A stretch of DNA of 64,000 nt from SAR202 cluster bacterium (GCA_030752795.1 JASMDM010000065.1:41206-105205); one strand, 5' to 3'; counted from the stretch's first letter, positions 24,890-34,006 are shown. A program made the numbers and translations. The notes: generated by a model from the sequence alone, not told the origin.

Positions 24890-24939
24890 ACGACATGCCC
24901 CCACATGACGAGACTTCTCGACCGATGGGGGCATGACGT
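24890..24939 (-). repeat. second hairpin after the binding-protein gene
   Basis: CATGCCCCCA (24894-24903) pairs with TGGGGGCATG (24926-24935), with three more outer pairs and a small inner CGAG/CTCG stem. It begins 25 bases after the binding-protein stop codon on the minus strand and lacks a U-tract. Confidence 0.75.
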
Positions 24940-24963
24940 CACATTCTCGGTACGTGAACCGTG

Positions 24964-26892
24964 TTACTTCAGTTTTGCAGTCCTGATGTTGTTGATGGCG
25001 AACAGGTTGCCATTGGCCATGGGCCTCATGTCCCACGAGCCGCCGACGAATGCGTCAGGGTCGATAGCCGGCCACAGCGGTCGCTCGAAGATGCCGACGC
25101 ACAATGCCTCTTCGGCGTTGCTCGCGAAGAAGGATGCGGACATATCCTCGCGTTTGGCCTTGTCAGGCTCTCCGGCCATCTTGGTGTAGCTCTCGCTGGC
25201 CCATGGGATCTCCATACCGACGCCATATCCGCCGGCGCTGATGGAGCTCATGACGAAGCCGTGCGCCCAGTCATACGGGAAGTTGGATTTGTTTTCGTCT
25301 CCGCAACCGGTGAACGGGGTGTTGGTTGTTCGGGCGACCAAGCCCGGCCGATAGACCGAGTAGGCGGTCTTGATCAGGTTGACCTTTACACCTAGGTGCT
25401 GCTGCCAGGCGGCCCCGACGGACTCGCCGATCTCAGCGCCCAACTCACCAGTGCCGACCCAGAGGTCCATCTCGAACCCGTCAGGGTAGCCGGCCTCGAC
25501 CAGCATGCCTTTGGCCTTGTCGAAGTCGGTGCCCCAGTCCCAGGCTGTGTCGTGGGCAGGGCTGTTGCTCGAGTTGTATGGCTGGTAGTTCACGAAGCCC
25601 AACCCGCCCAACAAGTTGTCTAGCAATTCCTGTCGCTGAATGGACCAGGCGAATGCGTTGCGCACGAGTCGCGAACTGACCATTGAAGGAGTGTCGTTAT
25701 CGTAGTCGCCGCCGCCCTCGAACGGGTCGCCGACGTGTGGCTTACTGGTGTCGCGGTCGCGCTCCAGTTCGGCCCCGGTCAGGGCGCCGAACTTCTCCCA
25801 GTAGTTGCCTGTCATGGAGATGTTGTCGATGGTGTTGAACTCAGCCTTTTTCATGGCTGCGAAGCCCTTGCCGATCAACTCGGGAAGGTCTTTCAGACCG
25901 ACTTGGGCTACCTGCGCTTCGCCTGTCTCCAACATAGCGCGGCGAGAGGCGCCCTCGGGGATCTCCATCCAGCGAGCTATTTCTACGAACGGACCCCAAC
26001 CCTCGGCGGTGCCCCAGTAGTCAGCGAAGGCATGTCCGACGATGGATTTGTCTTGTTCCCACTCGTCGTTTTCGAACGCGCCCACTCCAATATACGCATC
26101 CTGCGTGGCTTCAACACCTAGTTCATCGAAAAGACTCTTCGACATGATGCCCGCGGTTTGCCAGAACCGGCTGAACCGGTGCAGGACTCCACGGCTGTCG
26201 TAGTTTCGGTAGTTTAGGCGCACCGTATACTTGTCAACTTCTTCCATCGACGCAATCAACGGTGCAAAGTCGCCAGCCTGACCATGGACGGACTCAGGGT
26301 TGGTGACCGAGTTGGCGTCGTTGAAAGAGTATGCAATGTCCGCTGAGGTCATCTCGCCCCAACCGCCATGGAACTGAACGCCCTGGCGCAACGTGAACTG
26401 TCCAAACTCCAGGCTTGGGTCCAGTTCAAATGAAAGGGCCAGCATCGGCTCGGTCGTAACCGTTCCTTCCGGCGTCAGTTTGGAGTTGAACAGCACGTCG
26501 GTGATGCCGCTCATGTAGATGTGTTCGGCACAACCTGCCGAACAGAACCGGGGCAGCCCACCAGGCGTATTGGTGTCGCCAACAGCGATGGTAAGCGTGC
26601 CTGACGGCTTCGGACCACTTGACGCGGCCGGCCCCGAAGGGGAGGTCGACGGGGCTTGAGTAGCCACAGCGACCGGAGCCGGCGCTGGGGCCGAAGTGGA
26701 CGGAGCAGGAGCAGGAGCCGGCGCGGGCGCTGCTGGCGCAACAGCCGCCGCCGCCGCGGGGGCAGCCTGTTGGGGCGCCGATGGCGCGGCAGGCGCCGCA
26801 GCCTCGTCCGCGGAGCACGCGAGAGCCAGTACCGGCACAAGCACGACCGCGAGTCCTATCAACAGTTTCATGGTTGGTAATTTGGACCACAT
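24964..26892 (-). CDS. oppA: peptide ABC transporter substrate-binding lipoprotein (SBP family 5)
   Basis: This protein of 642 residues is the binding component of the peptide importer. It is a lipoprotein: hydrophobic core 'LLIGLAVVLVPVLALAC' with lipid-attachment Cys26. A linker of about 80 residues made almost only of Ala, Pro, Ser and Thr follows, which would hold the domain away from the membrane. The globular SBP_bac_5 domain starts at 'GTLTIAVGDTNTPGGLPRF' and includes 'VRNAFAWSIQRQELLDNLLG' and 'KAKGMLVEAGYPDGFEMDLW'. ATG 26892 has a near-perfect AAGGAGGTCC; an upstream ATG in frame at 27009 overlaps the promoter. Ligand class (peptide, opine or other) is not fixed by sequence. Confidence 0.92.
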   Translation of the reverse strand: MWSKLPTMKLLIGLAVVLVPVLALACSADEAAAPAAPSAPQQAAPAAAAAVAPAAPAPAPAPAPSTSAPAPAPVAVATQAPSTSPSGPAASSGPKPSGTLTIAVGDTNTPGGLPRFCSAGCAEHIYMSGITDVLFNSKLTPEGTVTTEPMLALSFELDPSLEFGQFTLRQGVQFHGGWGEMTSADIAYSFNDANSVTNPESVHGQAGDFAPLIASMEEVDKYTVRLNYRNYDSRGVLHRFSRFWQTAGIMSKSLFDELGVEATQDAYIGVGAFENDEWEQDKSIVGHAFADYWGTAEGWGPFVEIARWMEIPEGASRRAMLETGEAQVAQVGLKDLPELIGKGFAAMKKAEFNTIDNISMTGNYWEKFGALTGAELERDRDTSKPHVGDPFEGGGDYDNDTPSMVSSRLVRNAFAWSIQRQELLDNLLGGLGFVNYQPYNSSNSPAHDTAWDWGTDFDKAKGMLVEAGYPDGFEMDLWVGTGELGAEIGESVGAAWQQHLGVKVNLIKTAYSVYRPGLVARTTNTPFTGCGDENKSNFPYDWAHGFVMSSISAGGYGVGMEIPWASESYTKMAGEPDKAKREDMSASFFASNAEEALCVGIFERPLWPAIDPDAFVGGSWDMRPMANGNLFAINNIRTAKLK

Positions 26893-26980
26893 ACGATTGG
26901 ACCTCCTTGCCTTTTTTGCATCGAATGCACTGAAATGCACCCGTAACGCGTTAATTGGGGCCTTGCCGAAAACCTTCATG

Positions 26981-27009
26981 TTTTTACCATAACGCCCTGT
27001 AGTAGTCAA
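26981..27009 (-). promoter_or_regulatory. promoter for the opp binding-protein operon
   Basis: On the minus strand TTGACT (27009-27004) and TAAAAA (26986-26981) are 17 bases apart, giving an 80-base leader. This also argues against the earlier in-frame ATG at 27009. Confidence 0.55.
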
Positions 27010-27313
27010 GACCTCGACTACCTATGCAGAATGATTCACGTATGATATGACCACGTGTTTACGATCATTGGGTCCAGAACCGGTACAATAGTTGCTTTTG
27101 TCGGGTGTTGTCGTGTGTTCGGCTCGGGATGAAATGCGTGCTTTGTCGGGGCTGCAAGAGTCGGAACGGACTCAATCCAGGCCAGAAAGCCCTGAGCGAC
27201 GGAATTGGCTCGGTGCATTTCGGCAGACGTGCTCAGGTATTTCGCTGAGCGAGGCATGATGATAGAATGCGATCAATTCAGACACAACCACCACCTATCA
27301 ATGGAGGCACACG

Positions 27314-28219
27314 ATGGCGGATTTTGAAGGCATTTTACCGGCGATTATTACACCCATGGGCGCGGACGGCAGATTCAACGAAGCCGCGTTCCGAGAAGTG
27401 GTCGAATTTAATATTCAGGCTGGCGTAAACGGGTTCTGGGTCGCTGGCGGCACCGGCGAGAGCGTGCTCCTTGACGACGAAGAGAATATCGCGATCGCCA
27501 AAGCGGCGGCGGATCAGAACCGAGGCCGCACCAAGATGATCATGCACGTCGGCGCGGCGACGACACTTCGGGCGGCAAGACTCGCGGAAAACGCAAGCAA
27601 AGCCGGCGTGGAAGCCGTCTGTTGCGTTCCGCCTTTCTTCTATCGGCAACCGGATGAATCCATCGTTCAGCACTATAAGACAGTCGCGGCGGCAGCGAAT
27701 CTGCCGTTGTTTGTCTATAACTTGCCAGGCGCCACGGGCGTCGAGATCACACCCGAGCTCATGAAGAAGATCCAAGACGGCGTTCCGCAGCTCCAGGGCC
27801 TTAAGCACTCTGCGATGAACCAAGGCTTCGTCCGAAACTTTGCGGACATGGGACTGGACGTCTTGATCGGCAACAGCACGCAAATGCTCGCCGCCATGAC
27901 CAACGGCGCCACCGGATGCGTGGACGGCCCCCCGAATATCGCGCCTGAGTTCTGGGTTGCTATTCGAGACGCCTACAACGCTGGCGACATCCCAGCCGCC
28001 GAAGCAGCGCAACAGCACGCTGCAAAACTCACTGGCATCGTCCGTGAGTTCGGCATGCACCCGACGATCAAGGCTCTGATCGGTGAGCGCTTGGGAATTG
28101 ACTGCGGAGACCCGCGACTGCCCACGCAGCCGCTGACACCGGAGACGAGAGCAGAAGTCATCCGACAGGCCGAGGCCCTCGGCGTGACCAAGCTCGCGGT
28201 CGCTCAATCTGACGACTAG
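27314..28219 (+). CDS. DHDPS/N-acetylneuraminate lyase-family aldolase
   Basis: This 301-residue TIM-barrel enzyme belongs to the DapA/NanA superfamily of pyruvate-dependent class I aldolases. The carboxylate-binding motif is 'GGTGES' (45-50), the catalytic Tyr135 is in 'FVYNLPGATG', and the Schiff-base Lys164 in 'GLKHSAMN'. The residue pattern differs enough from true DapA that a catabolic lyase (sialic acid-like, keto-deoxy sugar acid, or hydroxyproline route) is as likely. The ATG has GGAGG nine bases upstream. It is monocistronic, closed by a terminator, and faces away from the opp operon. Confidence 0.88.
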   Translation: MADFEGILPAIITPMGADGRFNEAAFREVVEFNIQAGVNGFWVAGGTGESVLLDDEENIAIAKAAADQNRGRTKMIMHVGAATTLRAARLAENASKAGVEAVCCVPPFFYRQPDESIVQHYKTVAAAANLPLFVYNLPGATGVEITPELMKKIQDGVPQLQGLKHSAMNQGFVRNFADMGLDVLIGNSTQMLAAMTNGATGCVDGPPNIAPEFWVAIRDAYNAGDIPAAEAAQQHAAKLTGIVREFGMHPTIKALIGERLGIDCGDPRLPTQPLTPETRAEVIRQAEALGVTKLAVAQSDD

Positions 28220-28238
28220 GATCAACCTAGCGTGACCC

Positions 28239-28271
28239 AGAGGGGGCGCATCATGCGCCCTCTTATCGTTT
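28239..28271 (+). terminator. terminator after the DapA-like gene
   Basis: A GC-rich hairpin with arms GGGCGCA (28244-28250) and TGCGCCC (28254-28260), extended by AGAG/CTCT, is followed by TTATCGTTT. It begins about 20 bases after the stop codon. Confidence 0.65.
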
Positions 28272-28337
28272 CGTCAGCAAGACGTGACCGACTCGCTGTC
28301 CGGCCGATCACGGAACTCGTTTCTCGTCCTGACCGGC

Positions 28338-28346
28338 TGCTATAAT
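28338..28346 (+). promoter_or_regulatory. extended -10 promoter for the small membrane protein gene
   Basis: TGC directly followed by a perfect TATAAT forms an extended -10 element, 41 bases before the TTG start at 28388. No clear -35 is seen, as is common with this type. Confidence 0.6.
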
Positions 28347-28387
28347 CTCAGGACGGTCCGAGAACGACCGCAGTTGGAGGACGGCGT

Positions 28388-28822
28388 TTGGAATATTGGA
28401 TCGCACTGGGAATTCGCGGCGGCATGGGCGTGATATTCGGGCTGTTTTTCGGGTTCGGAGCCTTAATGGTCACGTTCGCGGTCGTCCCCGGCTACTACAC
28501 ACCACCACTTTGGCTGCTCGTATTGTCGACCGCGTTAGGGGCAAGCATCGCGGGATTTCTGGCTTTCTACAAACCGGAGATTTCCTGGCGAATAGCCGTC
28601 CGAGGGTTCGCGCTGGCGCTGGCGGGCGGGTTCATCGGAGGGTGGATCGGCTACTGGTACGCTCAAACCTTCTATCCGGACGGCGTTCGAAACGTGATGT
28701 TGGTCGCCAGGTCGGTAAGATCTCCGGCGATTACACCTTTCATCGCCTCCGCGTCCTTGTTCAGCACCGGCGCCGGGGCCGTTTACTACGCAATCAGAGC
28801 CTGGCGATACCACGAGGTGTGA
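28388..28822 (+). CDS. small integral membrane protein of unknown function
   Basis: This 144-residue protein has about four membrane segments: 'GMGVIFGLFFGFGALMVTFA', 'PPLWLLVLSTALGASIAGFL', 'GFALALAGGFIGGWIGYWYA' and 'SASLFSTGAGAVYYAI'. I do not recognise the family. The TTG start at 28388 is supported by GGAGG seven bases upstream. A decayed copy of its last third lies 1.5 kb downstream (30150-30310), on the far side of a PadR regulator gene, so the region has undergone duplication. Confidence 0.7.
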   Translation: MEYWIALGIRGGMGVIFGLFFGFGALMVTFAVVPGYYTPPLWLLVLSTALGASIAGFLAFYKPEISWRIAVRGFALALAGGFIGGWIGYWYAQTFYPDGVRNVMLVARSVRSPAITPFIASASLFSTGAGAVYYAIRAWRYHEV

Positions 28823-28991
28823 GGTTCGTTCCAGCGTGCACGAACCGGCCATCGAGCTCGGCCGCTCGATCGGAGATCCGATCGTGGGCGTAGTTTCTCC
28901 AGCACGTCGGCGCCGTCGCTGATGTGCACATCAGCAACCGCTTGTGGCCTTCACAGTTACTCCATCATCTCGTCCTTCACGGATGAGTTAT

Positions 28992-29020
28992 TTGATAAGA
29001 TATATCGTACGATATATATT
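28992..29020 (+). promoter_or_regulatory. PadR promoter with palindromic operator in the spacer
   Basis: TTGATA (28992-28997) and TATATT (29015-29020) are 17 bases apart. The spacer and -10 overlap an 18-bp perfect palindrome (29000-29017, half-site ATATATCGT). A second, longer imperfect inverted repeat pairs 28994-29007 with 29022-29035. The arrangement would let a dimeric regulator block RNA polymerase, most simply the PadR protein itself. Confidence 0.7.
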
Positions 29021-29043
29021 GCGATCTATCTTATTCAGCTGAC

Positions 29044-29697
29044 TTGAAGGAGCAAGTGAACCTTCAACACACTGAGAGACTTGAAACAGGACATGACAAC
29101 AGACGGAGGAACATGACGTTACACAAGACGGGCGATCTCAGGGGACATTACGGACGGAGACACATGCGAAGACAAGGCGGAGGTCAAAGAAGGCGCGGAC
29201 ATGGTGCAGGACAACCTAGTTACCGGATGGGCCGAAGACGCTTCTTTGAGGCTGGCGAGATGCGGCTAGCTTTGCTGGCCCTCATTGCCGAGCAGCCGCG
29301 TCATGGTTATGATCTGATGACTGAGATTGAGACCCGGTCCGGGGGGGCGTATCGTCCCAGCGCCGGATCGGTTTACCCCAAAATGCAGCAACTAGAAGAC
29401 GAAGGCCTCATTACATCCAGTAAGGGAGACGGAAAGAATGTCTACACCTCCACGGACGACGGACATGCCGAAGTCGATCGGGAACGTGAAACTATCGAAC
29501 AGATCTGGAGGAGGGCCGAGGAATGGCGTGATTGGGGGCCGTCCTTTCATCCGGCCTCAATGGAGATCTCACGTCACGTTGAGAAATTTGCAAAATCGGC
29601 CTTCAGTGCCGTTACTCGCGGAGGGGTCGATCCCGATGTCGTCAGGCAGATCATCGATCGCGCTCAGGGCGAGATAGATCAGAGCCAGATTGTCTAA
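29044..29697 (+). CDS. PadR-family transcriptional regulator
   Basis: This protein (up to 217 residues) has the PadR winged-helix domain: 'FEAGEMRLALLALIAEQPRH', 'GYDLMTEIETRSGGAYRPSA', 'GSVYPKMQQLEDEGLITSS', followed by a C-terminal helical dimerisation region ('WRRAEEWRDWGPSFHP'). The N-terminal extension is rich in Arg, Gly and His and poorly conserved. The start is uncertain: TTG 29044, GTG 29056, ATG 29113 (GGAGG) and ATG 29164 are all possible. PadR proteins commonly repress their own gene and nearby exporters; an ABC exporter lies 770 bases downstream. Confidence 0.9.
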   Translation: MKEQVNLQHTERLETGHDNRRRNMTLHKTGDLRGHYGRRHMRRQGGGQRRRGHGAGQPSYRMGRRRFFEAGEMRLALLALIAEQPRHGYDLMTEIETRSGGAYRPSAGSVYPKMQQLEDEGLITSSKGDGKNVYTSTDDGHAEVDRERETIEQIWRRAEEWRDWGPSFHPASMEISRHVEKFAKSAFSAVTRGGVDPDVVRQIIDRAQGEIDQSQIV

Positions 29698-30087
29698 CGG
29701 GCGCCGCGATCGGCAATGAGTGTGTTCGGCCAGGCGAACTCGACAGGGCTGGGCCCCTCACCTGCTTCAACTCATGACGCGCCCGCCATACTACCACGCA
29801 TCCTGGGGCAATAATCAAAATCCAACCGAATCCAAATGCTGTGGCCCCGCTGTGCCACGCATGATCAAGGGACGTGCCGGGCATTCGTCAGTCAGCAAGG
29901 GTCAGTCCAGGTCGCCAAGCCCGGAGATTGCGAGCTCCGACCGGATGCTCGGGCATCGCTGTGGTTCCGAACATCAATGCTTCGCGTGCAACCCTATTTT
30001 GGTAGGCGGGTTCCAGTCGAACGAACGTATACTGGTGAGTATTCCCGATTTACAAAAGGGAATGGTTCATACGCCTAGGGGGAGGTT
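29698..30087 (+). other. non-coding stretch between padR gene and gene remnant
   Basis: About 390 bases with no ORF of coding character on either strand. Together with the remnant after it, it looks like decaying DNA. Confidence 0.4.
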
Positions 30088-30453
30088 ATGGTCGGCATTC
30101 GCTGGGAACTGCCGGCAAATCAAGTGACTAATGAACGATATCCTGAGCATTTCAATTGGGGCGCCAAAACGTTCTACCCCGACGAAGTCGGGATCGTGAT
30201 GCTGTTGGCGAGTTCGGTCAAATCTCCGGCGGCAATACCATTCAGCGCTTCGGCGGCGGTTGACAGCACGGGCGCCGGGACCGTCTATTACGATATCTGG
30301 CGTGGCGGCATCAAAGGGTCTGAAGTCTTACTCAATGCGCGCACATCGACCTTCAACGTTCGGCGCCTGATCGGGGCCGTGTCGGACGCTCTGCTTTCGT
30401 GGCCCGTGCAATTGTCGGCGGGTGAGTTGATAATCACCGCCGCCCTTCGCTGA
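30088..30453 (+). pseudogene. decayed partial copy of the small membrane protein gene
   Basis: An open frame of 121 codons contains 'KTFYPDEVGIVMLLASSVKS' and 'AAVDSTGAGTVYYDIW', which align without gaps to 'QTFYPDGVRNVMLVARSVRS' and 'ASLFSTGAGAVYYAIR' of the 28388-28822 product. The similarity covers about 50 codons and is visible in the DNA as well. The flanking codons before and after have no counterpart, and the first membrane segments are missing. It is best read as a degenerate duplicate fragment; expression of a short protein cannot be excluded. Confidence 0.65.
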
Positions 30454-30469
30454 ACGGGAGACTTAAGTT

Positions 30470-32239
30470 TTGGCATCCACAAACCCGGGTGATCGTTCCC
30501 TATTCCGCCGGTTGACGATTCAGGCGCGACCCTATTGGGGGCACATCTCCGCTATCCTACTGCTGCGGATGTTCGGCGTGCCGCTGGCCCTACTGACCCC
30601 GCTCCCGGTCAAGATCGCCGTCGACAGCGTAGTGGGGTCGGACCCGATCCCGGGATTCATCGCTCCAATCGTCCCGTCGGCGCTGTCCGAAAGCAATCTC
30701 CGATTACTGGCCTTTGCCGCCGGGCTTCAGGTGACGATCGTCCTTCTCGGCCAGCTTCAGGAGTTGGGCAGCTACGCGCTCCGGGCGATCGCGGGTCAGG
30801 GGTTGGTCAAAGAGTTCCGGTTGATGCTGTTCGCGCATCTTCAAAGATTGTCTCTGCTCTACCACGACACGCACGGCCTGGCAGATTCCGTTTATCGCAT
30901 CCAGCAGGACGCCCCCGCGATTAGGGAAATCGCCATCAACAGCGTGATCCCGACGCTGGCGTCGGCCGTGACCCTCGTCTCGATGGTGTTCGTCATCGTT
31001 CGAATCGATTGGCAGCTCGCGCTGGTTGCGCTGGCCGTGTCGCCGGTGCTGTTCGCGCTCGCTCGATACTACAACAGCCGGATGCGCGGCCGGTACCGGG
31101 ACGCGCGACGCACGGAGAGCGACTCCATTCGTGTCGTTCAAGAGGCATTGGGCGCTTTTCGAGTGGTCAAGGCGTTCGGGCGGGAGATCAAGGAGCAGTG
31201 CCGGTTCGAAGAGCGTGCGGACATTGGCGTCAGGATGCGCGTCCGGCTTGGCGTGGCTGAAGGCGCGTTCGGATTGCTCGTGAACGTGACGATCGCGTTG
31301 GGCACGGCGTTGGTGTTGTACGTCGGAGTCCGCAACGTGCTCGACGGCGTGTTGTCGCTGGGCGACCTCTTCGTCGTTTTAGCCTACATTGCCCAGTTCT
31401 ACGCTCCGCTTAGGACCATCAGCCGCCAAACTGCAGCGCTCCAGTCGTCGTTGGTGAGCATGGAACGTGGATTCGACCTGCTGGATGAAACTCCGGACGT
31501 TGTCGACCCTGCGAACCCCCGGCAGTTGGGAAGAGCCGCGGGAGCTGTCGAGTTTCGGAACGTGTCGTTCGCTTACGGCAGTGGCCAGGATGTGTTGGAT
31601 GACGTTTCATTCAGAGTCGAAGCCGGAACGCGGCTCGGGTTGTCCGGACGGACCGGCGCCGGCAAGACGACCGTGGCCAGCCTGCTACCGCGTTTCTACG
31701 ATCCGACGGCCGGCTCGGTGCTGATCGACGGCGTCGATATCCGAGAATACTCGTTAGCCGACCTGCGGGCCCAGTTCGCCATCGTGTTGCAAGAACCGGT
31801 GTTGTTCTCGACTACCGTTTCCGAGAACATCGCGTACGGCTGGCCCCTGGCTACGCAACCTGAAATCGAAGCCGCGGCGCGCGCTGCCAACATTCACGAG
31901 TTCGTTTCCGGATTGCCCGATGGATACGAAACGCTAGTCGGCGAACGCGGGATGCGCCTGTCGGGCGGTGAGCGCCAAAGGGTCGCGCTGGCCCGAGCGT
32001 TCCTCAAGGATGCGCCGATCCTGATACTGGATGAGCCAACGAGCTCGGTCGACACGCGGACAGAAGCCGGAATCATGGAGACGATGGAGCGATTGATGGT
32101 GGGGCGGACGACCTTCATGATCGCTCACCGACTCAGCACGCTGGATTACTGTAACGCTCGCATGGAAATCGAAGACGGCGTGGTGGTCAGCGCAAGCGGC
32201 AGCGTCGAAATGCTCGGACTCGCGGCCACCTCGGACTAG
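30470..32239 (+). CDS. ABC exporter, fused membrane and ATPase domains (MsbA/MDR type)
   Basis: This 589-residue half-transporter has a six-helix exporter domain (about residues 20-320) and a C-terminal ATPase. Walker A is 'SGRTGAGKTTVASLLPRFYD', the Q-loop 'FAIVLQEPVLFSTTV', the signature 'LSGGERQRVALARAFL', Walker B 'PILILDEPTSSVD' and the switch His in 'TFMIAHRLSTL'. It should act as a homodimer exporting lipid, drug or peptide. The TTG at 30470 has GGGAG nine bases upstream. The nearby PadR regulator makes a drug/toxicant-efflux role plausible but unproven. Confidence 0.93.
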   Translation: MASTNPGDRSLFRRLTIQARPYWGHISAILLLRMFGVPLALLTPLPVKIAVDSVVGSDPIPGFIAPIVPSALSESNLRLLAFAAGLQVTIVLLGQLQELGSYALRAIAGQGLVKEFRLMLFAHLQRLSLLYHDTHGLADSVYRIQQDAPAIREIAINSVIPTLASAVTLVSMVFVIVRIDWQLALVALAVSPVLFALARYYNSRMRGRYRDARRTESDSIRVVQEALGAFRVVKAFGREIKEQCRFEERADIGVRMRVRLGVAEGAFGLLVNVTIALGTALVLYVGVRNVLDGVLSLGDLFVVLAYIAQFYAPLRTISRQTAALQSSLVSMERGFDLLDETPDVVDPANPRQLGRAAGAVEFRNVSFAYGSGQDVLDDVSFRVEAGTRLGLSGRTGAGKTTVASLLPRFYDPTAGSVLIDGVDIREYSLADLRAQFAIVLQEPVLFSTTVSENIAYGWPLATQPEIEAAARAANIHEFVSGLPDGYETLVGERGMRLSGGERQRVALARAFLKDAPILILDEPTSSVDTRTEAGIMETMERLMVGRTTFMIAHRLSTLDYCNARMEIEDGVVVSASGSVEMLGLAATSD

Positions 32240-32323
32240 GTTCAACTCCGTTCAGCTTGGTTGGCGTCCTCAACAGTTAGTAAACGGGTTGCGTAAGGCG
32301 ACCGACCGTAAGGGGAACAGCAA

Positions 32324-33160
32324 ATGCCGGAACATCGCATCAACATCGGCGACGTTGAGATCATCGCCATCTCCGACGGACACCTTGAATTCGAGATAGG
32401 CGACTTCTTTCCGAAGGTTCCAGCCGAAGCGTGGGAGCCGTATCGAAGCGATCTGACCGAAGAAGGGCGCATTCTGTTGAACGTCGGCTCGTTCGTGGTT
32501 CGGTCCGAATCCGAAACGGTTTTGATCGACACCGGTCTCGGAACGGGCGACCACGGAATTGAACATTCGTCGTCCGGAAAACTGATCGACGACCTGGCGT
32601 CGAAGGGACTGACGACCGAGGGCATCGATCTCGTCGCCTTGACGCATCTTCACCTGGACCACGTCGGTTGGAATCTGACGTGGGACGATGACGTCTACCG
32701 GCCCACGTTCCCCAACGCAAAATACCACGTTCCGAAAGCCGATTGGGATCGATTCACGTCCAGGGCGGGCATGCGAAGGTTCTCCTACATAAAGGACCAA
32801 GTAACGCCCCTGGAACCTCTCGGCATACTCGAGTTCATCGATGGCCGGCAGCGGATTACCGACACGTTGTCAGCATGGCCTACGCCGGGCCACACCCTGG
32901 GGCACACGAGCTTCCTGGTTTCCTCCGCTGCCGAAAGTGCGATCGTTTTGGGAGACGCGGCGCACGTTCCCGCGCAGGCCCAGCACGTCGAATGGAGCCC
33001 GAGGCCGGACACCGACCCAAACCTCTCGCACGCCAGCCGGCGCGAGCTCTTCGACTGGGCCGAGACCGAAACGTCTCTGATCGCGTCCGGCCACTTCCCC
33101 AAGCCCGGATTCGGTCGGTTGCACAGAATCGTCGATGAGAGGGTCTGGCGCTCGATCTAG
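32324..33160 (+). CDS. metallo-beta-lactamase-fold hydrolase
   Basis: This 278-residue MBL-fold enzyme has the metal-binding motif 'THLHLDHVG' (His108, His110, Asp112, His113), the third His in 'TPGHTLGHTSFLV', and the bridging Asp in 'IVLGDAAHVP'. The layout is that of the AHL-lactonase/AttM-like and alkylsulfatase-free hydrolase groups, but the substrate cannot be assigned. The ATG follows AGGGGAACAGCAA. It is separated by 84 bases from the ABC exporter on the same strand. Confidence 0.88.
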   Translation: MPEHRINIGDVEIIAISDGHLEFEIGDFFPKVPAEAWEPYRSDLTEEGRILLNVGSFVVRSESETVLIDTGLGTGDHGIEHSSSGKLIDDLASKGLTTEGIDLVALTHLHLDHVGWNLTWDDDVYRPTFPNAKYHVPKADWDRFTSRAGMRRFSYIKDQVTPLEPLGILEFIDGRQRITDTLSAWPTPGHTLGHTSFLVSSAAESAIVLGDAAHVPAQAQHVEWSPRPDTDPNLSHASRRELFDWAETETSLIASGHFPKPGFGRLHRIVDERVWRSI

Positions 33161-33553
33161 CGCCAAGCGTTTCGGAAGCCGCCGGATGCTGGCATCTCGG
33201 TGTCGCCAGCGCGACCAAAGTTCCCTGTGATCGGTCCGCAAGCCTGGCCGGCCCGCGCTGCCGCGGCTTGATCTTGGAGTCTGAGAACGTCCCCAATCAG
33301 GCTGTCCTCTTCACTCGAATCATCCACTGCTCCGTGCGTATTAGCGGGCGCGTCGACGCCTGGCGTCCCGTCCGGCTGGCGTCGGAAAGCGGGCGTTGGC
33401 CTGTCGTACGAAAGTATTAGCGGCGTTCATCTGGCAGGCCGATGGTCCGAGTGTTGCATGCATGGTTCAATAAAGTATCGGATGAGTTGAAGCTGACGAT
33501 TCCAGCCGAAGGGCAAAATCGTCGACCAAAGAGTGGATTAATCGAAGGACAGT
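33161..33553 (+). other. intergenic region, no gene seen
   Basis: About 390 bases upstream of the PspC-domain gene. It has no coding-type ORF. A weak promoter-like stretch (TTGCAT near 33455) precedes an AT-richer segment, but no -10 is convincing. Confidence 0.4.
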
Positions 33554-34006
33554 ATGACGGAGATACGTCGACTCGAGAAAAGCAATACCGACAAAGTCAT
33601 AGCCGGAGTCGCTGGCGGCCTAAGCGAGTACCTGGATGTGGACCCGGTTGTGGTCAGGATCGCCTGGGTTGTTCTGTGCTTTATCACTGCCGGTTTGGGC
33701 GTGTTGTTGTACATCGCTACGGCTCTTATCATGCCGCGTCAAGGGACAGTGCCCGTTCAGCAATCGGAGGCAGTTGTGAAACACATGGAAGAACCAGCCG
33801 ACACAACGGTAGAGTACGACGCATCGATGAGTGAACGGAGAGATTGGCGCCGATATGTTTTCGCGATTGGTTTGATATTCGTGGGACTGTTCGCGTTGGC
33901 GTCCAATTTCGGCCTGCTTTCGTTCGTCGACTGGGGCCAGTTGCGGCCGGTGGTGATCATCGGTCTGGGCGGATTCTTGCTTGTTTCTCGATTCAGAGGC
34001 AGATAG
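33554..34006 (+). CDS. PspC-domain membrane protein
   Basis: This 150-residue protein begins with a PspC domain ('EKSNTDKVIAGVAGGLSEYL', 'DVDPVVVRIAWVVLCF') with its membrane helix 'ITAGLGVLLYIATALIMP'. A second pair of helices near the C terminus ('YVFAIGLIFVGLFALAS', 'VVIIGLGGFLLVSRF') resembles the LiaF/LiaI membrane segment. PspC proteins sense or answer envelope stress. It stands four bases before a gene encoding an acidic domain and a LiaF-like toastrack protein, a common partnership in Gram-positive-type bacteria. Confidence 0.88.
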   Translation: MTEIRRLEKSNTDKVIAGVAGGLSEYLDVDPVVVRIAWVVLCFITAGLGVLLYIATALIMPRQGTVPVQQSEAVVKHMEEPADTTVEYDASMSERRDWRRYVFAIGLIFVGLFALASNFGLLSFVDWGQLRPVVIIGLGGFLLVSRFRGR

